A stretch of DNA of 64,000 nucleotides, from assembly GCA_003342895.1 (NCBI GenBank), contig PTFA01000035.1, positions 2,500,837-2,564,836 on the forward strand, given 5' to 3'. Both the position numbers and the translations under genes were made by a program. Origin of the DNA: Casuarius casuarius. Lineage: Eukaryota > Chordata > Aves > Casuariiformes > Casuariidae. The notes below the pieces were generated by a model. The model was not told where the DNA came from, made no database searches, and saw only the letters and a list, made by a program, of their open reading frames with translations. Positions 49,951-62,710 of this stretch are shown in pieces (the first letter of the stretch is position 1; every line of letters begins with the position of its first letter).

Positions 49951-52099
49951 TTCCCAGAATTGCATTGCACATCTTTATCTGACATGTTCTTTCCCCTTTC
50001 CCTCTCCTGGAATTCTTGCTTTCAGCAACCACATCCCTGGTTTTTGATTCCTGGAAAAAATTCTCTGTTCTCATGGTGTCTTGCTAGATCATTAATGTTG
50101 ACATGCCAAAAGCTTCCCACTGAGATCTTGTTGGCTTTTTTGGCATCCCACCTCTCCACATCTGGTATTTTATATAGCTATCCATAATATTACAATTCCT
50201 GTGCCAGTAGCTTGTCCCCTTCATATGCAGTCCATATCTCTCCCAGTCATCTATTTTTTCCCAAATCAGTGCTATCTCTGCTACATTAGCTCCTCGAGGC
50301 CAAAACAACCAAGCTGCCTAAAAGTTCTATGTTTTTTAGAAAACATAAATCACCGGCAAGTCCCAAAATATCTGACAACTTTATATATAACAAAATTCAT
50401 GACCAGAAAATAACACATTCAAAGTTTGTGATGGAAGGCCAATGAAAAGACAGTGGAAACTTTCCTTTACCCCACACTGTTACAGCTTAACTAGCATCCA
50501 GAAACTTGCTAATTACTGATGCCCACAAAAATGCATTGATGTTGTTTGTCAGTGGATTATCAGGATTAATTTGTATTTAAATTAAGGTGAGTTTATACTT
50601 CTAGACCTTTAAGTGATGCTCACTGTACCTTACAAATCAGAAACAAAGCAATATATAGATCTCAGATCATATACTGCCTGTGACAATGTCATAAAAATTC
50701 TCCTTGAAAGGCTGATGAAAACTACAGGACAGGGATAAAATTGTCATGCAAATATACTTTGAAGTCTGTTTACAATAGCAAATATTTTGTACTGTAGGAG
50801 ATTTAAAGAAAGAAGAAGAGCTTAAAAGAACTACTAGTGCCTTTCTTTGAAGAAAGCAGGTGCTGACCTCCAGACTTTTCCTGGAAAATCACGAGAATTC
50901 AAGAAACTTCTCACAGAGAGACTAGATTTGCACAACAATAAAGGAAAAGGGTTTCATTGACAAACTTAGTCCCTCTAAAGATTAAATAAGCAATACACAT
51001 ACAGCATGGCAGATTCAAACACTACAGTCAAATGAAATGGAGGCAAATGATGATGGTGCAATTACAGATTGAGGATGAAAGCAAATGTAAAAATAAGACA
51101 GATACTTAAAATCAAGATAAACATTATTTCAGAAAATACAAGCAAGAAAATTATCTACTAGGGCATAAATACTATCAATTTGCCTAAATTCAACATCTAA
51201 ATTGCAAGAAGCATCTGTAGAGACAGTCTCTGGAAGAGCAGAGGTACCAGAACAGAGCAACAGCATCCAGGGGGCAGACCTCTCTTTTATGATCATCATC
51301 AGCAATATGCAATATCTTAATCTTTAAAAGGCGGATATGATCACGCCCATCCGCTCTTACTCTAAAAGATAAAAAAGATAAAAAATATGTTTCCTGGTTA
51401 CCTAACACTTACACTCTTTCTACTAATATTTTGCTCACAGGTAGTCCCATTTCATCCCTGTCTTATGACACCCTGATACTTTCTATCCTGTAATTTCTGT
51501 TTAGTCTATTAAAGCTAAGTTGACCCAAGGTGCCAGTAACAGTTACTCCAAACTAGTAAACTATTGTCTCATCCTACCCTATCTCTAATGGTTATCCCCT
51601 ATCCCCTACATTACCTCACATTTCATATCACACGTAGGTCTACTAAAAGAATTTATCCACAGGTCTGCACTTGTCAGAGGGAATTCATAGTCAAGCCTTG
51701 GGTGACCTTACAGTGAAGGAGATTCTTTTTCTCACCATTTATAGTGTTCAGAGCAAAATCAAGTAAGTTTTCTAACCAAATATCATAGTCAAAAAAAAAA
51801 CCAACCCCCAAACCCTAACCCTCAAAGCAACCAGCTAATGAGTCCTGTGATTGAATTATCATAAAGAAACAAACAAAAAGAAAAATTGCACTAAATGTTA
51901 AAAAATCAGCACAGAGACTGCTTTCAGCCTGTGTTAGGTATTGCTCAACATTATTGCAGAACAAGCTCTGGAAAGTAATATATCTCATCTCCAGGCATGT
52001 GAACAGCTGCCTGTATTTTAACAGTCCTAAACAGTGAACTGTCCAGCTCACACCTGGGTTTTGCTGGGAATCAGGAAATAGGGCTTTTCTTACCCATCT
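49951..52099. other. AT-rich non-coding DNA, no gene seen
   Basis: A 75-codon plus frame and a 74-codon minus frame overlap at 49960-50308; neither is recognised. Splice-donor-like AAG/GTGAGTTT at 50584-50592 has no partner. No further recognisable element parts or LTRs were found. Confidence 0.55.
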
Positions 52100-52310
52100 C
52101 TTGAAAGAAGGAAGGAAAAATAATCTTTACTTGAGAGTGCTTAAGCTCCAGAACAGGTTGTCCAGAAAGGCTCCAGGTTCTCCATTCTTGGAGATATTCA
52201 GAACTTCACTGGCCAAGGCCTTGAGCAACCTGAGCTAACTTTGAAGTTAGCCCTGCTTCGAGCATGAGGTTAGACCAGATGACTCTTCTCTATAATTCTA
52301 GTCACTCACT
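52100..52310 (+). mobile_element. CR1 LINE 3' end, truncated
   Basis: The block order matches the CR1 3' end: GAAGGAAAAATAATCTTTAC, then CAGAACAGGTTGTCCAGAAA, TTCTCCATTCTTGGAGATAT, CAAGGCCTTGAGCAACCTGA, TTAGCCCTGCTTCGAGCATG, AGGTTAGACCAGATGACTCT and a degraded ATTCTAGTCACTC in place of the usual short 3' repeats. CR1 is the dominant LINE of birds, crocodilians and turtles, and copies are usually 5'-truncated like this one. Divergence is moderate and no coding capacity remains. It is the strongest clue to the host lineage. Confidence 0.93.
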
Positions 52311-52579
52311 TAATACAAATTTAAATATTCCAGAAATGAAAATGTTTTGACATTTTTCTTGTGTGATTTTTGTTTTTACCACATCGAGATAATGACATGG
52401 CAGCTATTGATGGGTTCTGTTTTGCTTACAGGAAAAGACTTCTACTTATGAAAAAATGCTGCTCCGATCATTTTAGCATCTATGTACCTTTTGGACAGGT
52501 TTTATCATCGGAACAGTGATAAATGCTAGTGCTTGCCTCATTAAAACTTAAAATTAAGTTTTAAGTTGTAAGGATATAT
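52311..52579. other. Non-coding interval between CR1 and MIR
   Basis: AT-rich DNA with no recognisable gene or repeat. A TTTTAAGTT-type foldback lies at about 52548-52567 (AAACTTAAAATTAAGTTTTAAG). Confidence 0.6.
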
Positions 52580-52705
52580 TTATCCTTACATCCCCATGGG
52601 TACTGCTCCTTGTTTTACAGCTGGAGAGCTGAGGCACAAAGTAAGTCTGTGGAGAGGCTGGTAGCTGAAGCTTTCCTTATGAATCCTAGTCCACTGCTTT
52701 AAAGG
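52580..52705 (-). mobile_element. MIR (CORE-SINE) remnant, antisense orientation
   Basis: The plus strand reads as the complement of the MIR core: CTTACATCCCCATGGGTAC, TGTTTTACAGCTGGAGAGCT, GAGGCACAAAGTAAGTC, and GAATCCTAGTCCACTGC. The TTTTACAG and GAGGCACAAAG blocks are characteristic. The left portion (5' end of MIR) is lost. Confidence 0.75.
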
Positions 52706-52762
52706 CAAATCCAGGTTTTGGTCCTTGTGTATTCTGTAGGGAACTTTTTTTCAATACACAGA

Positions 52763-52786
52763 ATACATACATACATACCATACATA
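52763..52786. repeat. (ATAC)n microsatellite
   Basis: Four perfect ATAC units followed by a broken CATACATA end. Confidence 0.85.
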
Positions 52787-53738
52787 ACAGCTGATCTAAA
52801 CTATTCAGTGGCAAAAATAAATTGCCTTCCAAACCGCTTATTTATAGCTTAGAGGATGTTTTTGATAGCACATGTTTTGAAACAGAACACAATTGTATGC
52901 ATTTTCTTTGGTTGCCCGTTTTATAAAGACGCCTCTGTGAATGAAGAATGTCTCTTCCATTACAGGCCTGTGGAAGAGCTGGTATCTACAGGATTTCTTA
53001 TCCGTTGGGGACAAAGATGAGGCTGGAAGCACAGGGAGCCTCATGCCTGCGTTGACCCTGGGGCCTGCACTAACCCATGCAACCGTGCACCCAGTATTGG
53101 TTCCAGCCTCTCACCACTGGCACATCCAGACGGACTAGCTGAACTGCAATGCCAAATGTCGCAAATGTTTCCTGGCTCACCCCAGATGCCTTTTGATCCT
53201 CTTGGCACAGATCCTATAGCTCACAGACCCTAGTGATCTCCACTTACCTTCAGGATTTTAAGCATTGGCTGAGTTTTGTGGCAGCAATTATTTTTCTTCA
53301 AGCCTTGCAGTAGTTGTTAATAGCCTAAATGCTACCTTTCCCACCTGTCACATGATATATATGCTCTAAAATGTTATCCATTTCAGTAAGAAGGGTACCC
53401 TGAAGACACAGATATGGAAAAAACATCTAATGGCTTCACTTTCTACTATACTACCGAGGTGGTTATATGCTAACCTGCCAAAAACAGAACAACAAAACTG
53501 CTAGCCAGATCCTGCTGAGTTCCTAAGCAAGCCCTTCTTCATCGGTCAGAGCCTGCTTAGCTTGAGCCAGGACAGGACAAAAGCATCTGGCCCTTCTCCT
53601 GAAACCTTATTTCCCCATGGGGGTGCACATGTCCCAGCCCCTAGAGCATCACACCCCGCGCCACACTGCTGGCTCTCAGTGTACTCACTCAGGTAAGAGC
53701 ATGACCCAGAGAGGCCAGCGCTCAAGTCTCTAATTTGC
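52787..53738. other. Non-coding DNA, no gene seen
   Basis: Only short frames. A donor-like CAG/GTAAGAGC occurs near 53692 without a partner acceptor. No nameable repeat. Confidence 0.6.
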
Positions 53739-53771
53739 TAAGGACTTAGTTAAGAATTTGCTAAGTCCTTA
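53739..53771. repeat. Perfect inverted repeat, 11-base arms
   Basis: TAAGGACTTAG at 53739-53749 and CTAAGTCCTTA at 53761-53771 are exact reverse complements with an 11-base loop. The flank also repeats AATTTGCTAAG directly, so the structure may have come from a local duplication with inversion. No T-run follows that would suggest a functional terminator, and terminators of this kind are not expected in vertebrate DNA. Confidence 0.85.
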
Positions 53772-56700
53772 ACTACCCTTACATCAACAGGAGTTCAGTT
53801 TCTAATACTCCCAAGGCAAAGAGGGGTGTTTCCAAGGGCACAAATAGAAGTCATGTTCTCAGTGACTGCTGTGCTCAAAAAATCTCTGTCTTGCATGTGT
53901 GAGCATCTGGGCTAGAGCATGATCTCCCTCTGGGGACATCTTCTCTTTGCATTGTTTTCCCTTTTTGAGAGTATAAGTGTTGGGCAGCTGCCTACAACTG
54001 TTGCTGTAAAAGATGAAATGAAATACATCATTACTAATGAAAGAAAAAAGTAACTTACTTACACAATAGCAAGATTTAGTTAGGTTTCTTAAAAGGGAAG
54101 AGCAAAGAAGCAGTTCTCCCCACATCTCTAAGGCATTCTAGGGTGAATATTTAGCTGTTCCTCTCATATAGCTTTAAGGAGCTTGGCAACATGTGCCTAA
54201 TTTCCAGTGGGACAGGCAGAAAGGCCCATCACAAAGGATGCTGACAGGCTAGGAATGGAGTAGCAATGTGGTATTTTAACAAAGATGAAAAGTGCTGCTC
54301 TACATCCGAGACAAGCTTTGTTAATGCAATTGCATTTCTTATGCCACATAGCTGAACCATCAGTGGGTTTGGCCATGTCACCTTGGTATAAGCAATGTTT
54401 GATGAAATGTGAGTAATTTTTAAAAGAAAGCATTTCTGTGGGTTGGATTCTCTGTTTTGTGGTCGTTGCCTTGGAAGGAACGTTAGTCATTTTGGGCTTT
54501 TGCACTTGCATTAAAAAAAGAGAAAGACAAAAAAAGGGTGGGAGATACAGAAGGTTTTATTATTGATTATGAGCTAGCTTGGAGCCTTCAGCCAGAGCCT
54601 TGCTGACCTGCACCAACGCCTGGCCAGGACTGTGGCTGAGGAGGCACAGTTGAGCCCTGGGCAGAGGCAGAGCCAGCTCTGGAGCCTGGGGCATCTACCC
54701 TCTCCTTTGACCACTCTTCTGGCTGACAGCTGGACTGAGAGGGGTGAAATGAGTTCACCTACATGCTCTGGGGAAGCCAGTGCCCGAAGAGGCCCGTGGA
54801 GGGCTTACTGCCCTGTGTCTTGGGAAGTCAGGACTGTGACAGTCCCCGCTGCACAGAGCTTTCCAGGAGCAAACGCTTCTTACCTACATAATGCACACCT
54901 ATCTGCACACAGGCAAACAAAATGATTCAGAAAAAACTGGCCCTGTAGAAATAACTGATGTATGCAAAGTCCCATCATGCTGTTCTGGCACTCCACATCA
55001 GATATCAGCTTGCAAGGCTCAATTCACAGAGGATATGTAGGCAATATCTCAACTCTGGAGCAAGAATATCTTGGGGCCCAGCTACTGAGACCATTTCTCT
55101 GTCCCAAGTCACCCACACCTTTCCACGGAAACCAGGGTGTCAGGAAGAAGAGCACAGAAAGTGGCTATCTGGCACCTCTGTCTCCTGCGGACATCGAGTT
55201 TGGCTGTGAGCAAGGCACAGTCTCAGGACCATATGGCAGAAAGGCTCCCGAGGCTGCGGGTTGGGTACGGCCGGCAATACTTTCGCACTTCAGGTGCTGC
55301 TTGCACAACTCTGACTTAAGAGTTTGCAATCCCTCTACAATGCACGAGAAGAGTTGGGAGCCCAAGTGGGAGGTTCTCAGAAAGCAGCATGATGAGCAGA
55401 AGACAGTAAAATTAGCCAGTACGCAGTAGTGAGAGGATGCACCATGTTTCAGGTCTAACAAACATCTACACTGTGTTGAAGGAAGGCACCTATCTCCACC
55501 TGGGATACACATCTGTTCATCCCCCTCTTGGAGGTGGTCCATAGGCTGCTTCTGTACAACCCAGCTTTTCCAGAAGAGTTATGCCACTGAGCAGGCTGAA
55601 GAGACTCATCATTCCTCAGATCAAATAAAACATCCTTGTGCATGTCTGCAGCTGCATCTGCCGGAAGGTTGGAGACCTGGTGGCTCCCTGTGTTTATGCC
55701 TTGCAGCAATTCACCTTTGAGTCTGCACTAGTCTGTCCAATCCAAGATGTTTTTAACCTAGGATCTTGGACTCTAAACTCAGGGGGAAGGAGGGATTCAA
55801 AAAAATTTTGTTTTGTTGGAAAATTTCCAAACAACGTCTAATTGACATTTCCACAGATGGGTAATTGTGAGTTGAGCAAACAATGAAAAAATGGTCATGG
55901 TCTTACTTGGTTTGTAATTGTAGCTAAGTTACAGTTATCTGCTCTTAATCTTTCCTCTGTAAAAATTCTTAAACAATAAAAGTTGCCTCTAACCTTTCCC
56001 CCCCACAAAATGCACAAGCTTTATAGCAAACTAAGAATGGGATCTGCAACATGTATTATGCCATTTGCTACATTCCAGAAATAATTTTCCGATAGTCTTG
56101 AAATAGAATGAGTGCAGTACATATAAACAAGCAAAAGGCACTTTTGGGCTCACTCTTTAAAGAGTTTTACCTCACAATTCTTCCTGCAAAAGCAGTATCT
56201 CTGGCTCTGCTGTGCACGCAACGGATTTGAGAAAAGTCATGTATTTAACTTTGCAACTGCTCTAAGCCATTATTCTGATTACAGTGTGAGCCTTAGCTTG
56301 CTGATCTCTTAGCTGTAATAGTTCGCTCAGCTGTATTTTTCTGACAGGTTGAAGGCTCACAACAGAATCATTTAAAAGCGTTATGATGGCTTAATGGTAC
56401 TTTGACTTGTCTCATGATAATGCAGTATGTTTCCACAAGGAGGGCCTGAAAGACAATGTCTGTTATATGTACCCTGTATGCCATTAGCATGTTGGCTCTG
56501 CTGACAGGGTGATGACCAAAATATCTTTGGTGCATAATCTCATGAAGCAAAGACTGCACTAATATGTAGCTCAGTCAAAAATGCTGGTGTTGTTGATAGC
56601 TTCTTTACTGTACCACAACTTCCACCTTAGCTACCAATGGTGGCATATAGCAGAGAAAAAACTTTTGCAGGGATGAATCCTGTAGGCAAAACAAGCACTG

Positions 56701-59700
56701 TGCTAAAGGAGGAGCAACACTCAGCTCTCTTTCCAGAGCCAGAAAAAGGGCAATCACAGAATCAAGGCTTGTGGTCCAAGATTTGTCTCTTATACTAAAC
56801 TAAAAAAGATATTTTTCCATCCAGCCATGTTGGTCATTTACATGCTCCACTTGGAGGGCTGAGCAGCATTACGAGGGAACACAGCTGTCACAAATCATTC
56901 AAAATTACTCACAATTTTTTTCTTAGTCCTTAAGGCTGAAAGAGACTGAGAAAATCAGTAAAAGGTATGAATAGCTGCATTTCAGCCGCTTTTCCCAACT
57001 TTCACCTCTGCATCTGCCTTTTGCTTACTCATTTGCAGATACTTTGATAGCAAGCCACAGAAACCACAGTGGCCAAGTACTTCGCCGGTACTAGGGGAAA
57101 CGCTCAAGGGGGAGGGAAAAAATAGGTACAAAATTGTTACTCTTTTACTCTCTATGTTTATTTATTTTGGACCCATTGGACTAGACCGCAACTAAAACTT
57201 TATGAACCTAATAAAATTCCCAACATTCTCAGACATGGGTCGTGATGTTTATATATTAGGCAGAATACAAAGGTGTATTTATGAGGAGACTGGAAGTACT
57301 TAGAGATGCTTGAGCTCAGGCAAGGCATAAAGCACACATAAGCAATACTTTCAAAACTCAGAACAGGTACAGTCAAGCTAATCAGGGCTCTTCCCACCTG
57401 GGAACACAAAGAAAAACTGGATGACACATCCAAAAGAAGCATTTCAGAAAGGATATGTACCTCATCATAGGACCATGCCACCTCCTCATAGGAGGTGGTG
57501 TACAAAGCAGTCTCATTATTTTTTAATAGGTGCTATTTATACATGTGTTTGTCTAGTTCTGCTATGGCTAAAATATGAAATATCTCATTTTGTTGTTGGT
57601 GGTAGGGAGACACACCAATACATAGAGAAAGGCAACAACAGTAAACATCCCTTTTCCCTTCTGTCCTCATAAAACATACAACATTCCTTGATTCAATCAG
57701 CAAGATATACTGCCTGACTGAAGTCAAGGGATAATAGCTCTTGGCGATAGATTAGTCTTTCCATCTTTATAAACATGAAAATGCTAGAGGGAATATAGGC
57801 TGGGATTTATTTTTGCCAGGAGCAAATAAACAGTTCTGTCAATATGCAGATAATCCTGCTTCTCAGCTTCCCCTTCCCTCTCTTGTCTTTGACCACCCCC
57901 ACCCTCAATAAAAAAAAGAAAGGTTCTGTGTTCATTCTCCTCCTGTCACGCATGATTTTTTTCTACTGATTTCAGCATTAACTTTTTTGGATACTTCCTT
58001 TCACTGGAAGACCTCTCCCTCTCTCTCCCCACAAGTACAGCATACGTTTTCAATTTAGATTATGTTCCCAGCAGATGTTGCAGGACATGAAGGCCTTGCT
58101 TTCTCTTTCACTAAAAAGGCACTTGTAATACATTTTACTATCTTGGATGGAAAAAAGCACGTATAGCAATATTCAGAAATCAGTTGATGTGATTTGCTAA
58201 TCTCTATCTTTTAAAAAAAATTGGTTAACATAAAAGAATCACATGCAAGGTCTGCACTGAATGTGTGTCCCTGAAAGGGTACTTGTAAGCATCCCTCCAG
58301 GAGTACTGTGGGAGGAGAGGTTTAACTTCTCAGAGACAACTCTCTAACGCTAATGCACGCTCATCCTAAGAAACACTTTTTGTTATTTTCATAATATTTT
58401 GCATGATAAGTCAGAGTAAACATCGGTGCATTTGGTCCTAATGTGGAGGAATGGGAAAGAGGCCTGAGCTGGCACAGTCAGGGATGTGGCTGAGGACATG
58501 TCAGCCTTGTCTTCCTTGCAAACTGAAGGGTTGGCTTGAAGTGGATTAAAGCACCCTGAGCATCAGGGCTTTGCACTTACTTAAGAAAGACAGTATAAAA
58601 CAATCAAGCTCCTACTTTCTTAACATTTACCAGTTAGCAAGTCATGAAACAAAGAAAATAAAGCAGACTGCATTAAAAAAAGGAAATCTGATCAGAAAAT
58701 TAGTATACCTGAAAGTGAACTGCAAAAAAGGCATGCTACAGTCTCAGAAGGTTTCTTTTAAAATCTTTAAACTTATGCACACTAGGGAATTGCTGTTGGT
58801 AGTCTGTAGGATGATCAGTGTCACAGAGTCATCTGTTAGTGTCTGATCTCACAAATATCTACTGCAAGGCGCACGCGTGCATGTACTTACACATACGCAC
58901 ACATGCTTACTTATTCCATCCTTTGTGTCTAAACTAGGAACAAAATGAGGTTATACCCTACAGCGAAACGCACACAAACATAATGTGGAATCACCAGAGC
59001 TGCCAAAGAAACCAAACTACAGAGAGGAGATTAAGTCTAACAAAATGGAGAGCAAACCACAACTTTCATACAGAAAGCTTGTTCCCAATGCAGTTAGATT
59101 TTATCATTCCATTGTTTCTTCCCGTATTGCGGAGGCAATTGTTTTTTACTAAAGCATAGGTATGTCAGAGCCAGAAGCAATGGTCCGTCTAAAACTACAT
59201 TTGTGACAGCAAGCAACACAGATAAATTGGTATCTTGCCATCTATTCCTAAACACATAAATCCAACCACTGGCTATCTCTCAGGTTTCCTCATTTTCCAT
59301 AAATTTGTCTGTCTTCTCTTGAGCTGATAGGTACTACTTTTTATTGCTGACTTTGGCAAATTGTTGAATAATTTAAAAATTGAATTATAACTAAGATTGA
59401 CTGTTTCCACCTTTATCTCAGTACATGGCATATTGGGTTTTCTGACACAGACTTTCCTCTTACGCCTTTCTGTAAGCACTGTCAGTCATTTTCTCATAGT
59501 TATGTGCAAACAGTGCCACTTTAGGCTAGAGCATATTGCCTCTGAAAACTTCCGACTGTGGTCGTTGCTGAAAATTTTAATGAAGGCAAGCTTTTAAAAC
59601 TGCATACCCTACCAAGGATTTCAATTTGCACAAGAATAACTAAGACCCAGTACCTTCTTTTGGCTGATCTTACCCCAGGACCAGCAGAGAGAGATTAAAG

Positions 59701-61439
59701 GCAATTTTATGCTGCACTGGTGTCCTCGTGTGCCTGGGCTGCTCAGGGCTGGTGCTCCCAGCTGCGCTAAGCAAGAAACATCAAAAGTCAGCTATATCCC
59801 GCTTGTTCCTGAAGTCTCCAGGACTGCTCCCCAACAGTTTGCCTTCTTGTACATTGATTTTCCAAACCAGGAGCTTTCTGCAGAAGGGAAACGCAACAGG
59901 GGACAGCCTGAGCCTTGGGTCTGCCAAAGAAATGCTCCCATTTTGACTTGGTGCTCCTTCACCTGACCTAACCCAGGCTAACCCCAGCCTGGAGGGTCCT
60001 CTACGCCAACCTGCCCGCATCGAGGGCACCATGTCCGTAGACACATGAGCTAACTGGCCCTATGCAGTGGCAGGGCTAATCAGCGTCTCAATAAACGCCC
60101 CGTGCTGCTCCCAGGACCTCCCGCTCCCGCCTGGCACCTCGTGCCTCCCTGGAGATGCTCAGCGACCTCTCCCATGCACCTCTCCCGGCACTGCACGTGG
60201 TAGGTGATTTAATGTGCGGATGATTTAAAGTGCAGGGCTGTCTCAGCAAAATAAGTTCTTGTCATAATTTTCCGATTCATCAAGAAGTAAATGTTTCCTG
60301 GAGGCACCTTAATCTTGAGGAAATTCCTGGCTTTCTGTCAGCACTGCTGCCTGGCTCCTGAGCAGCCCAGGCTTGGGGGGCCTGTGGCGGCCCCCATGAG
60401 CTGCCTTGTAGTCAGGAGCATTTGGGGTTTTAGCCGCTGGGCCCGCCAGCCCAGAGCTTGGACTCACTTTCCTTTACACAAAGAATCCAAATTTTTTTTT
60501 TATTTTTATAATGATTCACAGCAAAACCAAATATGAAAATCCTCCCAGCTATGTAATTAACTTTCTCTGCACCATTCCTGTTACTGCCCTATAACAACTA
60601 CCCGCGACTAACCGCGTTCTGCAGGCGCCAGGGTGGTGCCATCCAGTGGTGACCCACGCAAACACACAGCCGAAAGACGGAGTCTGGCCAAATTCACCTC
60701 TCAGTGAAACACGGTATCTGTGCTGGAATTGCTTCTGGTCGCACCTTAATAAAAAACAGAACTCGCTTCCCTGCAAAGTCGGTGAGAATATGCTGCAGCC
60801 AAGATAAAAGAGATCACAATCTGTCTCCATGCACAGAGGGCCACGGTCCTGGAGGAAGGGAGTGGCGGATTTTTCCCGTGCTCCTGACATTGAAAGACTA
60901 AAAGATAAAAAGCAAACATGGTGCAGAAGAAGCAGCCGCTACCCCTCTGCACCAGCCCACCTCAGACCCACAAGCGTCTGGGGCAGAAAAGCAAGCAGGG
61001 AGCAGAAGAACCAGGAGGTGCTAATGCCGTAAGAGCTGAAGTTAAAATCATCTGCCTGGGAAATACTGCTTATAAACTTCATTTTGTAATTAATGATCAG
61101 TGTGCCGGCTAAAACATTCCCATTCCTAGGGGTTTTTTTCAATATTGAAATTTTTCTTTCTTCTGTAAATGCCACACAGTAGTTTGTAGCCTGGCAATTA
61201 ACATTTCAGGCTGTGTGTTGCTGTGCACAGCCCTCTCGCTGTCTGTGCCCTTTCTTCCACACTCCTTGCAATTCTTGGCAGACACTCACATCTCAGAATA
61301 ACTGTTCATGCTACGCATGGGGGTTGCTTCTGTGAATTGAAATAGTGGCACTAAACAACTGGCAACACACAGCCTACGCACGTCCAACCTTTTTTGTCCT
61401 GTAGCAAAAAGCCAAGTCCCTGGCCCCTCTGCCACCACG
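53772..61439. other. Single-copy non-coding DNA, no gene seen
   Basis: No gene in 7.7 kb. The longest frame of the window, 155 codons at 54962-55429 (plus), lies here. It overlaps a second plus-strand frame and a 125-codon minus frame and shows no domain, signal peptide or membrane segment, so chance is the likely explanation. 59700-60470 is moderately GC-rich with scattered CpG. 60205-60236 is a 16-base tandem repeat with a few mismatches. No mobile element was recognised. Confidence 0.55.
60205..60236 (+). repeat. Imperfect 16-base tandem duplication
   Basis: TGATTTAATGTGCGGA is followed immediately by TGATTTAAAGTGCAGG, with three differences. Small local duplication. Confidence 0.8.
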
Positions 61440-61690
61440 GCTCGCTGCTTGGAGCAAACCTGGAGGACGGGCACGGCGGAGCCACGGGCGGCGAATTCTG
61501 TGCAGCAAATGCCATCAGGCATTATGAGCCCCGTTTCGGCAGCAGCAAAGGCAGACGGTGACGAAAGCAGCCGAGAGTCTCCCGAGCACGATGGGGAGCA
61601 GGAGCACTAGCGCGGCCCAGATGCCGAAAGCCCGCCAAGGCCTCGGGAGTAATGATGCTTCTCCCGCAAGGCCTGGAGCATAACCTGCGA
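61440..61690. promoter_or_regulatory. CpG-rich patch
   Basis: GC and CpG rise here (for example GGCGGAGCCACGGGCGGCGA and scattered CGs to about 61670). Minus-strand frames at 61515-61787 and 61522-61812 are open in two registers, which reflects composition. It could be one arm of a broader CpG-rich region with the patch at 62.45 kb. Confidence 0.35.
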
Positions 61691-62444
61691 GAGGGCAGCC
61701 AAGTGCAGGGAAGGGGACAGGGAGAAGGCGAAAGGTTATCCTGAGGATACCGCAGCTCCTCGCGGACAGAACAGCTGAATTCAGCACATAAACATTCCAC
61801 GTTTCCCAGCATAACTTTAAATTAAAACAACCCCTTTTGTAATACAGCCAGGGAATGGCTGACTGAGAAATTTATAGTCCAAAGCATCCAAGAATTCACT
61901 CTCAATTACCACGTGAACATTTATTAAAAATATAGAAATGAAATGAGAATTTCCATATTAGGAAGATTTGATACCCTTTGCAGACACATATCTTATTTTC
62001 AGGACAAAGTTGCTTTTCTTCCAAGATGTCTGATGAATTCAGAGATCATAATTGCTAAAATCATTAATAAAAAATATTCTATAGAACTGCTTTTGTTTGC
62101 TGTTAAGTGATAGTCTGTATTTTCTCCCTTAACTTGAGATGCTGAGTTGACTGGCCTGAGTTAAGCCAAAAAGCCATAAATAGAAATAGAAAACCACAAA
62201 ATATTGTAGCAGATATTCAAAAGCATAAATCTACAATCAGCAAAGCAGAGAACCTCTGTTAACATCTTCTTCATATAAAACAACTATTTGTTAAGGCATA
62301 CAAATAAAAAGAGCTAATGAGATTAATTTTAAAAGTAGCTTTTGCAGGCCCAAGAGTTTTGGATTACTCGCGTGAATACCCAGATTGCTGGAAGCTGGGC
62401 TCTTGTCCAGACTCCCTTAACCTCCTGACATTTCTGCACGAAGC
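61691..62444. other. AT-rich non-coding DNA between two CpG-rich patches
   Basis: No recognisable gene, repeat or RNA. The sharp drop in GC on both sides makes the neighbouring patches stand out. Confidence 0.6.
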
Positions 62445-62710
62445 ATTTGCATCCCCGTGAGCCACGCGGGCGCTGCCTGGGAAGAGGCAGCCTTTCCTCG
62501 CGACTTAGCCGTGCATTTTCAGCGAGTTGCGGGCGAAGAGCAGCCCAGCAGCACGTTTCAAAGGCCCGGGAAAGGCAAACGGTGAGGGAGAGCGCAGGGG
62601 CTGGCCGTGGCAACGGGGCGCCCCGATGAAGATTTCGGAGGTGTGCCCAGCGCCTTCCTCAGCCCGCGCTCAGGCTCGTCGAAGCGGGCTCAGCCTTGCT
62701 TTACCTTGCG
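62445..62710. promoter_or_regulatory. CpG island, possible promoter
   Basis: By eye about 27 CpGs lie within 270 bases, against almost none in the AT-rich DNA on both sides. A donor-like AACG/GTGAGG lies at 62578-62587, so a first exon of a plus-strand transcript is conceivable. The frames on both strands (60-94 codons) are not recognised. Direction and target gene are unknown. It is the strongest promoter-like patch in the window. Confidence 0.5.

Noticed and set aside
50084..50308. 74-codon minus-strand frame, Trp-rich, near the gypsy remnant
   Set aside because: Not recognisable as gag, integrase or envelope, and on the opposite strand to pol.
51811..51822. Telomere-like AACCCTAACCCT
   Set aside because: Only two units, embedded in C/A-rich DNA; no interstitial telomeric array.
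60637..60649. CTCF-like core TGCCATCCAGTGG
   Set aside because: Matches 12 of 13 positions of the reverse-oriented consensus, but one or two such matches are expected by chance in a window this size. Similar weaker cores occur at 36299-36311, 44714-44733 and inside the gypsy remnant near 48385.
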